A stretch of DNA of 64,000 bases. Source: an uncultured Alphaproteobacteria bacterium (GTDB taxonomy: Bacteria > Pseudomonadota > Alphaproteobacteria > HIMB59 > GCA-002718135). The translations under genes and the position numbers were made by a program. Below are positions 45,167 to 54,980 of the stretch, piece by piece. A model generated the notes under the pieces. That model made no database searches, was not told where the DNA came from, and saw nothing but the letters and a program-made list of their open reading frames with translations. Location of the stretch: contig CACMKZ010000005.1 in NCBI GenBank assembly GCA_902614375.1, forward strand, positions 42,864-106,863. Reading direction: 5' to 3'. The stretch's first letter is position 1. Every line of letters starts with the position of its first letter.

Positions 45167-45182
45167 TGTAATCTCCGCCGTT

Positions 45183-45220
45183 TTAAATAGTTTTTAACGA
45201 TTTATGTTCGAAATCGTCAA
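45183..45220 (-). promoter_or_regulatory. Putative ftsZ promoter with a CtrA-like box and an inverted repeat
   Basis: Read on the minus strand, TTGACG (45220-45215) and TTAAAA (45197-45192) form a -35/-10 pair with 17-base spacing. A 7-bp inverted repeat ACGATTT/AAATCGT (45197-45217) fills the spacer. A TTAA-N7-TTAA motif (45183-45197), the CtrA consensus, covers the -10. CtrA regulates ftsZ in Caulobacter. The motif is short in AT-rich DNA, so chance is possible. Confidence 0.45.
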
Positions 45221-45245
45221 TATAATTTACTACATATAGTATTAT

Positions 45246-46466
45246 CTAAATATATTGATCAAGCCAAGTAAAAAAGCCTGAAATTCCTCGTTTTTTTGAA
45301 TTTTTGTATTGTTTTGCTAGAAAATCAACTTTAAATAAATCTTTTTCATACAATATGGATCCAATAATGTCGCAATAATTGGGTTTTTTAAAATTATTTT
45401 CTAAATTTAATTGATCCAAAGGACTTGATATTCTTACACCACTAGCAAAAATTGTTTCTACATATTTTTCAATATTATCCAACATTGCCCCACCTCCAGT
45501 TAGAACAACATTATTTAATTTTTTAGTTCTTAAATTGTTATCTCTAATTTTTTGCCATATCATCTCTAAAGTTTCTTCAATACGAGGTCTTATAATAGCG
45601 TTTAAGCTTGATCTTGTTATTTGTTTAAATGTATTTTTATCTCCTGAAATAACTGGAATTTCTATAATTTCATGATCATCGCTAGGTGATGAAACCAAAG
45701 AGCCGTATAAAGTTTTTAATCTTTCAGCACTAGAAATAGTGGTGGATAAACCACGAGCAATATCTAATGTAATGTTATTACTGCCAACACCTATTGCATC
45801 TCCATAAACAAATTTATTATTTTCAAATACTGATATAGAAGATGTTGAATGACCTAAATCAATACAAATAGTTCCAAGTTCTTTTTCATCTTTTGTTAGT
45901 GATGATAAAGAGCAAGATAATGGAGAAGGAATATAATTATCAATATTAAGTTTCAATTTTTTGATAACACTTGAAATATTATCTGAATATTTTTTTTGTA
46001 TATTTATTTTATAAAAATTAATTTTGATATTATCTGAATAATTTCCTATTGGTGCATTAAAATACAGATTATTATCTATATCGAATGACGTTATATTATT
46101 ATAAACTTCAAATTTTTCAGTTTGATTATTAAAATATTCTGATTGATTAATAATTTTTTTTAAATGTAATTCTGAAATTCTCTCATTTTTTAATTCTATC
46201 GCTGAGTCGTAGTAATGTGAATTAGAATTCAATAGAGATAAATTTAGATTAATAGAATTCAATTTTGTTTGAGATTGTTTTTCGGCCTCGTTAACTAAAG
46301 ATTTAATTTGATCATGTAAATTTTCAAAATTTAAAATTATATTTTTTTTAATATTATTATTAGGGATTGTTACAATGGATAGGATATTTATATTTTCGGT
46401 ATTCTTATAATCAGCAATGACACATGATATTTTTGAATTACCAATATCTAAACCAGCTTTAATCAT
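45246..46466 (-). CDS. ftsA: Cell division protein FtsA
   Basis: An actin-like protein that tethers FtsZ to the membrane; 406 residues. The phosphate 1 loop A-G-L-D-I-G-N-S-K-I (about 4-13), phosphate 2 I-D-L-G-H-S-T-S-S-I (about 202-211) and the V-V-L-T-G-G-G-A-M-L motif (about 328-337) are visible. The extreme C-terminus, G-I-S-G-F-F-T-W-L-D-Q-Y-I, is the amphipathic membrane-targeting helix. The 1C subdomain (about 85-165) is divergent and Asn-rich. It overlaps ftsQ by 8 bases. Confidence 0.94.
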   Translation of the reverse strand: MIKAGLDIGNSKISCVIADYKNTENINILSIVTIPNNNIKKNIILNFENLHDQIKSLVNEAEKQSQTKLNSINLNLSLLNSNSHYYDSAIELKNERISELHLKKIINQSEYFNNQTEKFEVYNNITSFDIDNNLYFNAPIGNYSDNIKINFYKINIQKKYSDNISSVIKKLKLNIDNYIPSPLSCSLSSLTKDEKELGTICIDLGHSTSSISVFENNKFVYGDAIGVGSNNITLDIARGLSTTISSAERLKTLYGSLVSSPSDDHEIIEIPVISGDKNTFKQITRSSLNAIIRPRIEETLEMIWQKIRDNNLRTKKLNNVVLTGGGAMLDNIEKYVETIFASGVRISSPLDQLNLENNFKKPNYCDIIGSILYEKDLFKVDFLAKQYKNSKKRGISGFFTWLDQYI

Positions 46467-47232
46467 TTAAATTTATTAAGATCGTTTTTTTTATATTTCT
46501 TAAATCATATGCTTTTATATTATTAATATCTGTTTCGCTAAGTTTATTTTGTATCATAATAAAATTCTGAATAGATTTATTTGGATCTTCTTCTGAAAGC
46601 ATTAATTTCACATCGCTGTATAAATTTATGTCCCATCTTCTTTTATTAACAAATTCTAAACTCTTTATTTGATATTTTTTTTCAAAATCATTATTTTTTA
46701 AAATATTAATTAGTGAATTAGCTTTTAAGTTTGAAGAATTACCCTTAAAAATTAATAATGAGTTATGATTGAAATCTGTAATGTAAATTTGATCTATAAT
46801 TTTTCCATTTTCATCAAAAACAAAGTATTTCTCGTTAAAAAAATAAATTCCTATTGGTTTATATTCTTCAATCCTAATAAATAGAGTGTCTTTGTAATTT
46901 GTTTTTAAATATATTTCTTTGACCCAATTATGTTCTTTTATTAAGTCATTGATTTTATCCAATGGTAATAAAAAAATTGAAGATCCTATATAATTTTGAA
47001 TTTTCTCCTCTACAAACTTTAATTCAATTTTTTCCAAACCTGAAACATCAAATTTTGTAAATTGATATTGGAAGTTTTCTGAAAAACTCTGAATTATATT
47101 TTTAGAGGTCTTAATTAAATTATTTTTGTTAAAATAAAGTAAAAAAGAAAAAATAATTAAAAATAAGAAAATACAAAAATAAGTAAATGATCTAAAACTT
47201 ATTACATATCTTCTTCTATTAATATTGTTCAT
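46459..47232 (-). CDS. ftsQ: Cell division protein FtsQ
   Basis: A 257-residue bitopic division protein. A basic N-terminus is followed by one transmembrane helix (about 10-30), a POTRA domain (about 55-120, with F-D-V-S-G-L-E-K-I and I-Y-L-K-T-N-Y-K-D-T-L-F-I-R-I-E-E-Y-K-P) and a beta domain to the end. It recruits FtsL/FtsB and the FtsWI synthase. Sequence is poorly conserved, but position between ddl and ftsA and the POTRA pattern make the call firm. Confidence 0.9.
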   Translation of the reverse strand: MNNINRRRYVISFRSFTYFCIFLFLIIFSFLLYFNKNNLIKTSKNIIQSFSENFQYQFTKFDVSGLEKIELKFVEEKIQNYIGSSIFLLPLDKINDLIKEHNWVKEIYLKTNYKDTLFIRIEEYKPIGIYFFNEKYFVFDENGKIIDQIYITDFNHNSLLIFKGNSSNLKANSLINILKNNDFEKKYQIKSLEFVNKRRWDINLYSDVKLMLSEEDPNKSIQNFIMIQNKLSETDINNIKAYDLRNIKKTILINLND

Positions 47233-47233
47233 A

Positions 47234-48184
47234 TTAATAATTTAAATTTTTGATCAAAATAAAAACGATTTCTGAAAAAGTTAACCCTTTATAATTAGCT
47301 TGTTCGGGCAATAGAGATATAGGAGTAAGTCCAGGTTGAGTATTTGTTTCTAAAAAGAAAATTTTATTTTTTTTTGTATCAAAAATAAAATCAGTTCTTG
47401 CAAGTGAATTACAACCTAATATTTTATGAGCTTTAGTAGCAAATTTAAGACATTTAGCATAATTTATTTTATTTAATTTAGCTGGCAAAATATGTTTAGC
47501 ATAACCTTTTGAGTATTTTGCTTTATAGTCAAAGAAATTATTTTTTGATTTTATCTCTGTTACAGCAAGTGCGTGAATTTTTTTATCCAATTTAATAGTT
47601 GAAACTGTAAGCTCCCTTCCAGAAATATACTCTTCAATTAAAATTTCTTTGTGATTAGTAAGTTTCCTTTTAAATTCTTCTAAATTAGAAATTAAATTAT
47701 TAAATTCTTTTTGATTTTTAATTATTTTTATACCAAAACTTGAACCACTTTTATTAGGCTTAATAACAAATTTTTTTAACTTACTTTTGATAATAATTAA
47801 TTTCTTCTCAGTTAAATCATTTATATTTAAAAGATAATATTTTGGAGACATTAATTTATTTTTAATAATTTCTTTCTTGGATGCAGATTTATTAAAACAT
47901 AGATTAGATGATTTTATATTTGAATGAGAAAAGGGAATTTTATTTTTTTTTAAAATTTTTTGAGTTTGTCCATCTTCACCAAAAGGTCCATGTAAAGCAT
48001 TAATACAAACAAAATTTTTATAATTAATTATTTTTTTATGAAAGTTTTTAGGATTAACTCTTAATGTCTTAAACTTCAATTTATTTTGATCAAGAATTTT
48101 TTGAATTTCTCTAGAAGTTACCAAAGATACATCATGCTCTTCATTATTACCTCCTTCTAAAATTAAAAATTTTTTATTACTCAC
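47234..48184 (-). CDS. ddl: D-alanine--D-alanine ligase
   Basis: Makes the D-Ala-D-Ala dipeptide for peptidoglycan. The 316-residue ATP-grasp enzyme shows the N-terminal E-G-G-N-N-E-E-H-D-V-S-L (about 9-20), A-L-H-G-P-F-G-E-D-G (about 63-72) and K-P-N-K-S-G-S-S-F-G ATP loop (about 141-150). The L-E-T-N-T-Q-P-G-L-T metal and substrate site (about 281-290) is also present. It overlaps murB by 8 bases. Confidence 0.95.
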   Translation of the reverse strand: MSNKKFLILEGGNNEEHDVSLVTSREIQKILDQNKLKFKTLRVNPKNFHKKIINYKNFVCINALHGPFGEDGQTQKILKKNKIPFSHSNIKSSNLCFNKSASKKEIIKNKLMSPKYYLLNINDLTEKKLIIIKSKLKKFVIKPNKSGSSFGIKIIKNQKEFNNLISNLEEFKRKLTNHKEILIEEYISGRELTVSTIKLDKKIHALAVTEIKSKNNFFDYKAKYSKGYAKHILPAKLNKINYAKCLKFATKAHKILGCNSLARTDFIFDTKKNKIFFLETNTQPGLTPISLLPEQANYKGLTFSEIVFILIKNLNY

Positions 48185-49070
48185 CTATTATTTTTACCTC
48201 CCATTCCAATTTTACATTGAATTTGTCATATACTTTTTCAACAATACTTTTACCCAGGTTTTCTATATCTGTTGCTGAGGCACTTCCCCTGTTTATTAAA
48301 AAATTTGCATGTTTATCACTTACATATGCATCTCCATAATTGGTGCCTTTGCATCCTGCTTCCTCAATTAATTTTGCTGCATGTAAATTTTTAGGATTTT
48401 TAAAAGTGCTGCCAGAAGTTTTATTTTTAATTGGCTGAGATTCTAAACGTTTATTCTTTATTTCATTAATCTTTTCTTTGATTAAATTTTGATCTCCATA
48501 ATTAAAATTAAAAAAAGCTTTTGTAACTATTTCTGTATTATTAATTTTTGAAGATCTATATTTTAGATTTAGTTTATCTTTTGTAATTATCTTTCTTTGA
48601 CCAAAATTATCACAAATTTCTATACTATTTATAACATCTACTGTTTCTGAGCCATAGCAACCTGCATTCATTTTTACTGCTCCACCTATTGACCCTGGAA
48701 TACCACTGTAAAATTCAAAACCCTCTATATTTTGTCTTAATGCATAATTTGATAAATTAATGTCTAAAATACCAGCGCCAACTTCAAGTTTGTTATCATT
48801 AATATTAATAGTATTAAAACCTTTGCCTAATTTTATAAGAGTTCCATTGTAACCATTATCTCTAATTAAAAGATTTGAACCTGACCCTATTATGTAAAAA
48901 TTTTCATTATTTATTTCATTTAGTAGTATTTCTAACTCTAAATTATCTTCAACTATAGCAAATATTTTTGCATTACCACCTGTTCTGAACCAAGTATGTT
49001 TACCAGCATTATAATCTGAGTAAATTTTACTTTTAAGTTTATTAGCTAATTCTATAATTTTTTTTGACAT
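48177..49070 (-). CDS. murB: UDP-N-acetylenolpyruvoylglucosamine reductase
   Basis: FAD enzyme making UDP-MurNAc. The 297-residue type II MurB has T-W-F-R-T-G-G-N-A (about 25-33), I-G-S-G-S-N-L-L-I-R-D (about 57-67) for FAD, G-I-P-G-S-I-G-G-A-V-K-M-N-A-G (about 113-127), Y-R-S-S-K (about 164-168), and G-S-T-F-K-N-P (about 215-221) with the catalytic serine. It overlaps both neighbours slightly (murC by one base, ddl by eight). murA is not in this window. Confidence 0.95.
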   Translation of the reverse strand: MSKKIIELANKLKSKIYSDYNAGKHTWFRTGGNAKIFAIVEDNLELEILLNEINNENFYIIGSGSNLLIRDNGYNGTLIKLGKGFNTININDNKLEVGAGILDINLSNYALRQNIEGFEFYSGIPGSIGGAVKMNAGCYGSETVDVINSIEICDNFGQRKIITKDKLNLKYRSSKINNTEIVTKAFFNFNYGDQNLIKEKINEIKNKRLESQPIKNKTSGSTFKNPKNLHAAKLIEEAGCKGTNYGDAYVSDKHANFLINRGSASATDIENLGKSIVEKVYDKFNVKLEWEVKIIGE

Positions 49071-50440
49071 TAGTTATTCAAATATTTTTTTGCAATACTT
49101 GATATTGAGCCCGCACCCATAAAAACAATGGTATTTTTATTCATAGTATGAGGTTTCATTAATTTATTTAAATCACTTATATTCTTTAAATATGTAGTAT
49201 TTTTATTTTTTTTTAATATTTTTGAAAATAAATCTTTTGAAGTCGCTCCCTTGATAATCTTTTCTCCAGCTGAATAAGTTTCTAATAAAAATAAATAATC
49301 AACTTTTGATAAAACTTTTATAAATTCTCTAATTAGTGTTTTAGTTCTAGTGTATCTGTGTGGTTGAAAAACAACTATTACTTTATTTTTTAGACTTTTA
49401 GCAGCACTTAATGTAGCTGCAATTTCAGTTGGATGATGCGCATAATCATCGTACACAAAGGACTTATTTTTTTTTCCAATAAATGAGAATCTTCTTTTAA
49501 CACCAACATAATTAGTCAAGGCGTTATTAATATCTTTATTTTTTATTCCATTTAGTTTAGCCACAACAATACTTGCAGTTGCATTTAAAATATTGTGATT
49601 TCCGATTGCATTGATAGTAAATTTATAATTAGAAGAATGAATAATTTTATTGTTAATTTTTAATTTAAAGGAAGTTTTTAGTTTGTTTTGAATAATGTCA
49701 AAGATTAATACATCTGCTTTTTTATTTTTTATTGAATAAGTTAAAATATTTCTAGTTTTTATTTTGTTAATTAGTAATTTAAGGTTCTTATCATCATAGC
49801 ACATTATTGTGGTTCCATAAAACGGAAGCAGATTTATAAATTTTTCAAATGCATTAATTAAATTTTTCTCTGATCTATAAAAATCCATGTGTTCAACGTC
49901 TAAATTAGTAATAATTGATATTTGATGTGGGAGTTTTAAAAAGGTGCCATCACTTTCGTCTGCCTCTACAATCATCCATTCCCCTTTTCCATAGCGATTA
50001 TTGTTTGAAAAAGAATTTATAATACCTCCATTAACAATAGTAGGATCTAAACCTGCTTCATTAAAAATGTTTCCAACCAAACTAGTAGTCGTAGTTTTTC
50101 CATGGGATCCGGCTATAGCAATAGATTTTTTATTTTTCATTAATTCTGAAAGCATATCAGCTCGAGTAAGAAGAGGTATTTTTTTAATATATGCCTCTCT
50201 TATTTCAGGATTATTTTTTTTTATAGCTGATGAATAAACGACGGCATCGGCATATTTAATATTTTTTTTATTATGTCCTAAAAAAAATTTTATACCTTTT
50301 TTCTTTAATCTTTTTGTATTGTCGTTTACTGATATATCACTACCCTGGATCGAATATCCTTTATCTAACATCAATTCTGCAATACCAGACATTCCTATTC
50401 CTGAAATACCTATAAAATGAATTTTACTGTTAATTTTCAT
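49070..50440 (-). CDS. murC: UDP-N-acetylmuramate--L-alanine ligase
   Basis: Adds L-Ala, the first stem-peptide residue, to UDP-MurNAc. The 456-residue Mur ligase has the N-terminal H-F-I-G-I-S-G-I-G-M-S-G loop (about 8-19), the ATP loop A-G-S-H-G-K-T-T-T (about 109-117), E-A-D-E-S-D-G-T-F (about 158-166) and Y-D-D-Y-A-H-H-P-T-E (about 327-336), typical of MurC. It overlaps the murG stop by 11 bases. Confidence 0.95.
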   Translation of the reverse strand: MKINSKIHFIGISGIGMSGIAELMLDKGYSIQGSDISVNDNTKRLKKKGIKFFLGHNKKNIKYADAVVYSSAIKKNNPEIREAYIKKIPLLTRADMLSELMKNKKSIAIAGSHGKTTTTSLVGNIFNEAGLDPTIVNGGIINSFSNNNRYGKGEWMIVEADESDGTFLKLPHQISIITNLDVEHMDFYRSEKNLINAFEKFINLLPFYGTTIMCYDDKNLKLLINKIKTRNILTYSIKNKKADVLIFDIIQNKLKTSFKLKINNKIIHSSNYKFTINAIGNHNILNATASIVVAKLNGIKNKDINNALTNYVGVKRRFSFIGKKNKSFVYDDYAHHPTEIAATLSAAKSLKNKVIVVFQPHRYTRTKTLIREFIKVLSKVDYLFLLETYSAGEKIIKGATSKDLFSKILKKNKNTTYLKNISDLNKLMKPHTMNKNTIVFMGAGSISSIAKKYLNN

Positions 50441-51515
50441 TTAGTATTAATTTATAAATTAAAGTGTTTGAGTTTTTAACTTTAATCATATCAAATTTAT
50501 TATTCATTGATTCTAATTTTTTTGAATTATTGTATGTTTCATAAATATGTCTTTTTGCTTTATCTAAATCATTACTATTTTGATCAATAATTATGGCTAA
50601 GTCATGTTTAGCTAATATTTTAGCATTAAAAAATTGATGATTATCTTTTGAAGAAGGTAATGGAATTAATATCGAGGGAAGTTTAAAGTTAATTAAATCA
50701 ACAATTGTTCCTGCTCCAGCTCTACATATTGCTAAATTAGCATTATCTAGTATTTCATCTATGTTAGTAAAAAAATCTTTCAAAATGATTGGTAATTTAA
50801 TATTACTTAATTTTTCTTCTTGTTTTTTTATCAAATGTTTAGAGCACTGAAATATAAATTTTGCTTTTATAATTCTTTCATTATCTATAATTTTAATTAA
50901 ATTTGTTGCAAAGTTTGATACAAATTCTGATCCCTGGCTTCCACCGGAAATAAAAATTGTAAAAATACTCTCAGAATTTTTATTGCTTATTTTATTATTT
51001 TTTTTAAAATTATTTTCTGGTGAGCCTACTACGTATATTTTATCTTTAAACTTTGAATTGATTTTAGATTTAATATCAAAATTTAAAAATAATTTATTTG
51101 TAAAATTCAGAAAAAATTTATTCGTCCTACCTATTATCGAATTTTGTTCATGAATATAAACACTAAATTTATAGAATGGCTTAAAAAATATACATGATAA
51201 CATAGGAGAAAAGGAAGCGTAACTTCCAAAAGAAATAAAGTGCGATGGTTTTAATAAAAATATAATAGTAAATGATTGAATTAATCCTAATAAAATTTGA
51301 AATATACCATAGATTTTAAATATTATGTTACCATTTAAATTTGACGAACTAATGATATAAATTTTTCCATTATAATTATCAAAATATTTATAGCCTCTTT
51401 TGTCAGTTATAATTGTGCAATTTATATTTTTACTAGATAAATAATTAGCGAAATTTTTTGCTGGTATAACATGCCCGCCTGTTCCACCTGTAATTAGTAA
51501 AAAATTTTTTTTCAT
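50430..51515 (-). CDS. murG: Lipid II synthase MurG (undecaprenyl-PP-MurNAc-pentapeptide GlcNAc transferase)
   Basis: Peripheral membrane GT-B transferase that adds GlcNAc to lipid I. The 361-residue protein shows the N-terminal I-T-G-G-T-G-G-H-V-I-P-A (about 8-19), the S-F-G-S-Y-A-S-F-S-P region (about 93-102), Y-I-H-E-Q-N-S-I-I-G (about 120-129) and I-S-G-G-S-Q-G-S (about 192-199), and A-I-C-R-A-G-A-G-T near 262-270. It overlaps ftsW by 4 bases. Confidence 0.95.
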   Translation of the reverse strand: MKKNFLLITGGTGGHVIPAKNFANYLSSKNINCTIITDKRGYKYFDNYNGKIYIISSSNLNGNIIFKIYGIFQILLGLIQSFTIIFLLKPSHFISFGSYASFSPMLSCIFFKPFYKFSVYIHEQNSIIGRTNKFFLNFTNKLFLNFDIKSKINSKFKDKIYVVGSPENNFKKNNKISNKNSESIFTIFISGGSQGSEFVSNFATNLIKIIDNERIIKAKFIFQCSKHLIKKQEEKLSNIKLPIILKDFFTNIDEILDNANLAICRAGAGTIVDLINFKLPSILIPLPSSKDNHQFFNAKILAKHDLAIIIDQNSNDLDKAKRHIYETYNNSKKLESMNNKFDMIKVKNSNTLIYKLILNEN

Positions 51516-52573
51516 AATTCTTCATTTTTTTTATTTGTAAGAGATAATAAAAAACCAAATAAAATTGCTATTGATATCATTGAAGAGCCTCCATAACTTA
51601 CAAATGGCAGTGTCATACCTTTTGTTGGTATAAGACCTAGCGAGCTAAAGATATTAATTAAGCATTGTAATCCAAATGAGCAAATTAAACCACTAATTGC
51701 TATAATTTTATAAGGATCTTCAAGTTGTAGAACTTTTAATAAGCTTCTTATTATAATAGATAGAATTATAAAAATAATGATTAAACAAAAGATAAATCCT
51801 AATTCTTCTCCAGCAACAGCAAAAATAAAATCTGTGTTAGCATCCGGAATTTTTTCTTTTAAAATGCCTTGCCCTGGACCTTTTCCAAGTAGCCCACCAT
51901 TTTTGAAAGCTTGAATACTTAAATCAATTTGGTATGTATCAGTACCACTTAAACCACCAAGAAATGAATTAATTCGTGATTGAACATGATCAAAAACAAA
52001 ATAAGAAAATATCGAAATTCCTAAAATAAATAAAAATGCAACAATAACTAAAAAAATTGATAAACCAGCAACGAATAACTGACAAAAAAAAGTTGCTGAC
52101 AGTAAAACTGTCATCCCCAAATCAGGTTGCATGAGTATTAAAGATAAAAGCAAGAAGAAAAAAATAAACAGTAAAGGTAAATAAAATTTTTTATCCTCTA
52201 TAGATTTACTTATACACCATGCCGTCAATATGACAAAAATAGGCTTAATTATCTCTGAAGGTTGTAATGTTAAGTTAAATATTTGAAACCATCTCTTAGC
52301 ACCTTTAACTTCGTAATCTAAAAAAAGTATTAGCAGTATTATTATTAATAAAATAATAAATAAAAATAATGAAATTCTTCTTATATTTTTACTATCTAGG
52401 TCTGATAATGCAATAAGTAGAAAAATTGAAAAAAGAAAAAAAATAGAGTGTCTATTTATGGATAAATTTTCATCTATGGAAAATGAAAGTATTAATCCTG
52501 TAAAACCCAATGATAATATTAATATTACGTTAATTCTATCAATTGAGCTCCACCAATTCTTTAAATATTCCAT
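51512..52573 (-). CDS. ftsW: Division SEDS glycosyltransferase FtsW
   Basis: Septal peptidoglycan polymerase partner of FtsI; 353 residues with about ten transmembrane helices. SEDS features include G-A-K-R-W-F-Q-I-F-N-L-T-L-Q-P-S-E-I (about 90-107), G-G-L-L-G-K-G-P-G-Q-G, D-A-N-T-D-F-I-F-A-V-A-G-E-E and L-P-F-V-S-Y-G-G-S-S-M. Location between murD and murG inside the dcw cluster identifies it as FtsW, not RodA. Confidence 0.95.
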   Translation of the reverse strand: MEYLKNWWSSIDRINVILILSLGFTGLILSFSIDENLSINRHSIFFLFSIFLLIALSDLDSKNIRRISLFLFIILLIIILLILFLDYEVKGAKRWFQIFNLTLQPSEIIKPIFVILTAWCISKSIEDKKFYLPLLFIFFFLLLSLILMQPDLGMTVLLSATFFCQLFVAGLSIFLVIVAFLFILGISIFSYFVFDHVQSRINSFLGGLSGTDTYQIDLSIQAFKNGGLLGKGPGQGILKEKIPDANTDFIFAVAGEELGFIFCLIIIFIILSIIIRSLLKVLQLEDPYKIIAISGLICSFGLQCLINIFSSLGLIPTKGMTLPFVSYGGSSMISIAILFGFLLSLTNKKNEEL

Positions 52574-52575
52574 GT

Positions 52576-53892
52576 TTAATTAATATAATTTTTAATTAAT
52601 TTATTAAAATGCATGCCTCTTTCTTCAAAATTTTTGTATTGATCATAAGAGGCACATGCAGGAGCGAATAATATGGTTGATTGATTTGAATTTTTTTTAA
52701 TATCCTCAAAGGTTTGTTTGATAACTGATTTCAAATTTGCCAATTTTTTTACATCCAATTCTTTTTTTAATTTTTTTTCAATAAAAGATCCAGATTTTCC
52801 GTAGGTATATACACAGTTAATTTTATTTTTATATTTTAGAAGAATTTCAAAATTTTTTTCTTTAGCTATGCCACCTAAGATTAAATAAATATTATTATAA
52901 TTTACAACTGAATTTATTGTTGAATTTAAATTAGTAGATTTACTATTATTTATTATTTTTAATTTATTATTTGTAAAAATTGTAGATGATCTAAATGCAA
53001 GACCTCTAAATGTTTTAATAACCTTAAGAAAATTAGTTTCTGGAATTTTTAATATTTTGCTACATATGTATGCTATTAAAATATTTTGAATATTAAAATG
53101 ACCTTCTAAGTCTTTTGAGATTTTTTTTATTGATAATTTCCTACCTTTTTTAAAGTAATTATCTAGAATATAATCATTATTAGCGAAACAATCAGCTGAT
53201 TTATCGACTAAAGAAAAACTAATTTTATTTTTAATTTTTTTTTGATTAAATATTTTTCTTGAATAAACATCATCAATAGATAACAAATTAATTCCATTTT
53301 TAGATATAATATGTTTTTTCTGGTTAATATAATCACTAATACCTTTGTACCTATCTAGATGATCGCCAGATAAATTTGTAATTACTGATATTCTGCTATC
53401 AAGTGACTTAACTGTTTCTAATTGAAAAGAACTTAATTCGATGACATGAACTTTATATTTTTTTTTAAGAAGAAAAGCATTGCATAATGGTTCTCCAATA
53501 TTGCCCCCAACAAATGTTTTAATATTATTTTTTTTTAAAATGTCTCCTATTAATTTGGTTGTTGTTGATTTTCCATTTGTGCCAGTAATAGCTACAATCT
53601 TTTGATTTGTTAAATTCGAAATATATAGATTTAAATCTCTATTTACTTTTTTAGATATATTTTTTCTTTTAAATTTTTTTTGTCTTAAAGATATTCCTGG
53701 GCTAATATAAATTTTTTCAAAATCATTCAAATTATCTTTTTTGATATTAAAAAAATATTCTTTATTATAATTTTTTTTTATAGCTTTTCTTACTATTGGA
53801 TTATCATCCCAAATCTTAAATTTTATTTTTTTATTTTCAAAATAATTTACTATAGAAAGTCCTGATTTTTGAATTCCATAAATTAAATACAT
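52576..53892 (-). CDS. murD: UDP-N-acetylmuramoylalanine--D-glutamate ligase
   Basis: Adds D-Glu to UDP-MurNAc-L-Ala. The 438-residue Mur ligase carries G-T-N-G-K-S-T-T-T (about 104-112), the G-G-N-I-G-E-P-L segment (about 128-135), E-L-S-S-F-Q-L-E (about 153-160), N-L-S-G-D-H-L-D-R-Y (about 173-182) and the C-terminal S-P/A-x-x-A-S-Y-D-Q-Y-K-N-F-E-E-R-G motif. The N-terminal domain is rather short and Lys/Asn-rich. It overlaps mraY by one base. Confidence 0.95.
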   Translation of the reverse strand: MYLIYGIQKSGLSIVNYFENKKIKFKIWDDNPIVRKAIKKNYNKEYFFNIKKDNLNDFEKIYISPGISLRQKKFKRKNISKKVNRDLNLYISNLTNQKIVAITGTNGKSTTTKLIGDILKKNNIKTFVGGNIGEPLCNAFLLKKKYKVHVIELSSFQLETVKSLDSRISVITNLSGDHLDRYKGISDYINQKKHIISKNGINLLSIDDVYSRKIFNQKKIKNKISFSLVDKSADCFANNDYILDNYFKKGRKLSIKKISKDLEGHFNIQNILIAYICSKILKIPETNFLKVIKTFRGLAFRSSTIFTNNKLKIINNSKSTNLNSTINSVVNYNNIYLILGGIAKEKNFEILLKYKNKINCVYTYGKSGSFIEKKLKKELDVKKLANLKSVIKQTFEDIKKNSNQSTILFAPACASYDQYKNFEERGMHFNKLIKNYIN

Positions 53893-54980
53893 TATCTAAT
53901 TCTTAAAGTTGCAAGACCTATCAAAGCTAATACAATGGTAATTATCCAAAAACGAATAACTATTGTTGACTCATGCCATCCCTTTTTTTCAAAATGATGA
54001 TGTAGTGGAGCCATTAAAAAAACTCTTTTTCCTGTCATTTTAAAAATGAATACTTGGATTACAACAGACAAAGTTTCTACAACAAATAAACCACCTATTA
54101 TTGCAAGAAGAATTTCATGTTTGCATATTATTGCTATTGAGCCTAAAGAGCTGCCTAATGCTAAAGATCCAGTATCACCCATAAAAACTTTAGCGGGTGG
54201 TGCGTTAAACCATAGAAAACCTAAAGCAGCACCAATTAAAGAACCACAAAAAACTGCTAATTCACCTGTTCCAGGAATATATTGAATAAGTAAATAATTA
54301 GAAAAAACTATATTGCCTGAAACATAAGCTATAAAAGCAAAAGACATAGCAACTATCATTACAGGCACAATTGCTAAACCATCAAGTCCATCAGTAAGGT
54401 TTACTGCATTAGCCGATCCAATAATTATAAATATGGAAATTAGAAAATAAAATATTCCAAAATCTATAATTAAGTTTTTAAAAAAAGGAAATGTCATAGA
54501 TTTGCTTATGTTTGGATCTAAGTTAATAAGAATTAAATATGAAATGAAAAATGAAAAAATGATTTGAAGAATAATTCTTATTTTTGATGAAATACCCTCA
54601 CTTGTATTTGATTTAATTTTTTTGTAATCATCTGCAAATCCAATAGATCCAAAAATAAAAATAGTTAAAAGTAAAATCCATATAAAAATATTTTTTAAAT
54701 CAGCCCAAATAATTGTAGAAACAAAAACACTTAGAATAATCAATAAGCCACCCATTGTAGGAGTACCTTTTTTTGCAATAATATGTGACTCTGGACCGTC
54801 ATCTCTTATTGGCTGACCAGTTGGCTGAACATTTGATAACTTGTTAATAATATAATTTCCAAATATGAGAGAAAAAAATAATCCAGTAAGAATAGAGGCG
54901 CCAGATCTAAATGTTATATAACTAAAAATATTTAGAAAACTAAATAAAGATTGGTATTCAAAGGCCAAATATTTAATCAA
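53892..54980 (-). CDS. mraY: Phospho-N-acetylmuramoyl-pentapeptide transferase
   Basis: Membrane enzyme making lipid I; 362 residues with about ten helices. Family markers are K-K-G-T-P-T-M-G-G (about 70-78), F-A-D-D-Y-K-K (about 114-120), N-A-V-N-L-T-D-G-L-D-G-L-A (about 190-202), F-N-A-P-P-A-K-V-F-M-G-D-T-G-S-L-A-L-G (about 257-275) and M-A-P-L-H-H-H-F-E-K-K-G-W (about 321-333). Its start overlaps murF by 4 bases. Confidence 0.96.
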   Translation of the reverse strand: MIKYLAFEYQSLFSFLNIFSYITFRSGASILTGLFFSLIFGNYIINKLSNVQPTGQPIRDDGPESHIIAKKGTPTMGGLLIILSVFVSTIIWADLKNIFIWILLLTIFIFGSIGFADDYKKIKSNTSEGISSKIRIILQIIFSFFISYLILINLDPNISKSMTFPFFKNLIIDFGIFYFLISIFIIIGSANAVNLTDGLDGLAIVPVMIVAMSFAFIAYVSGNIVFSNYLLIQYIPGTGELAVFCGSLIGAALGFLWFNAPPAKVFMGDTGSLALGSSLGSIAIICKHEILLAIIGGLFVVETLSVVIQVFIFKMTGKRVFLMAPLHHHFEKKGWHESTIVIRFWIITIVLALIGLATLRIR

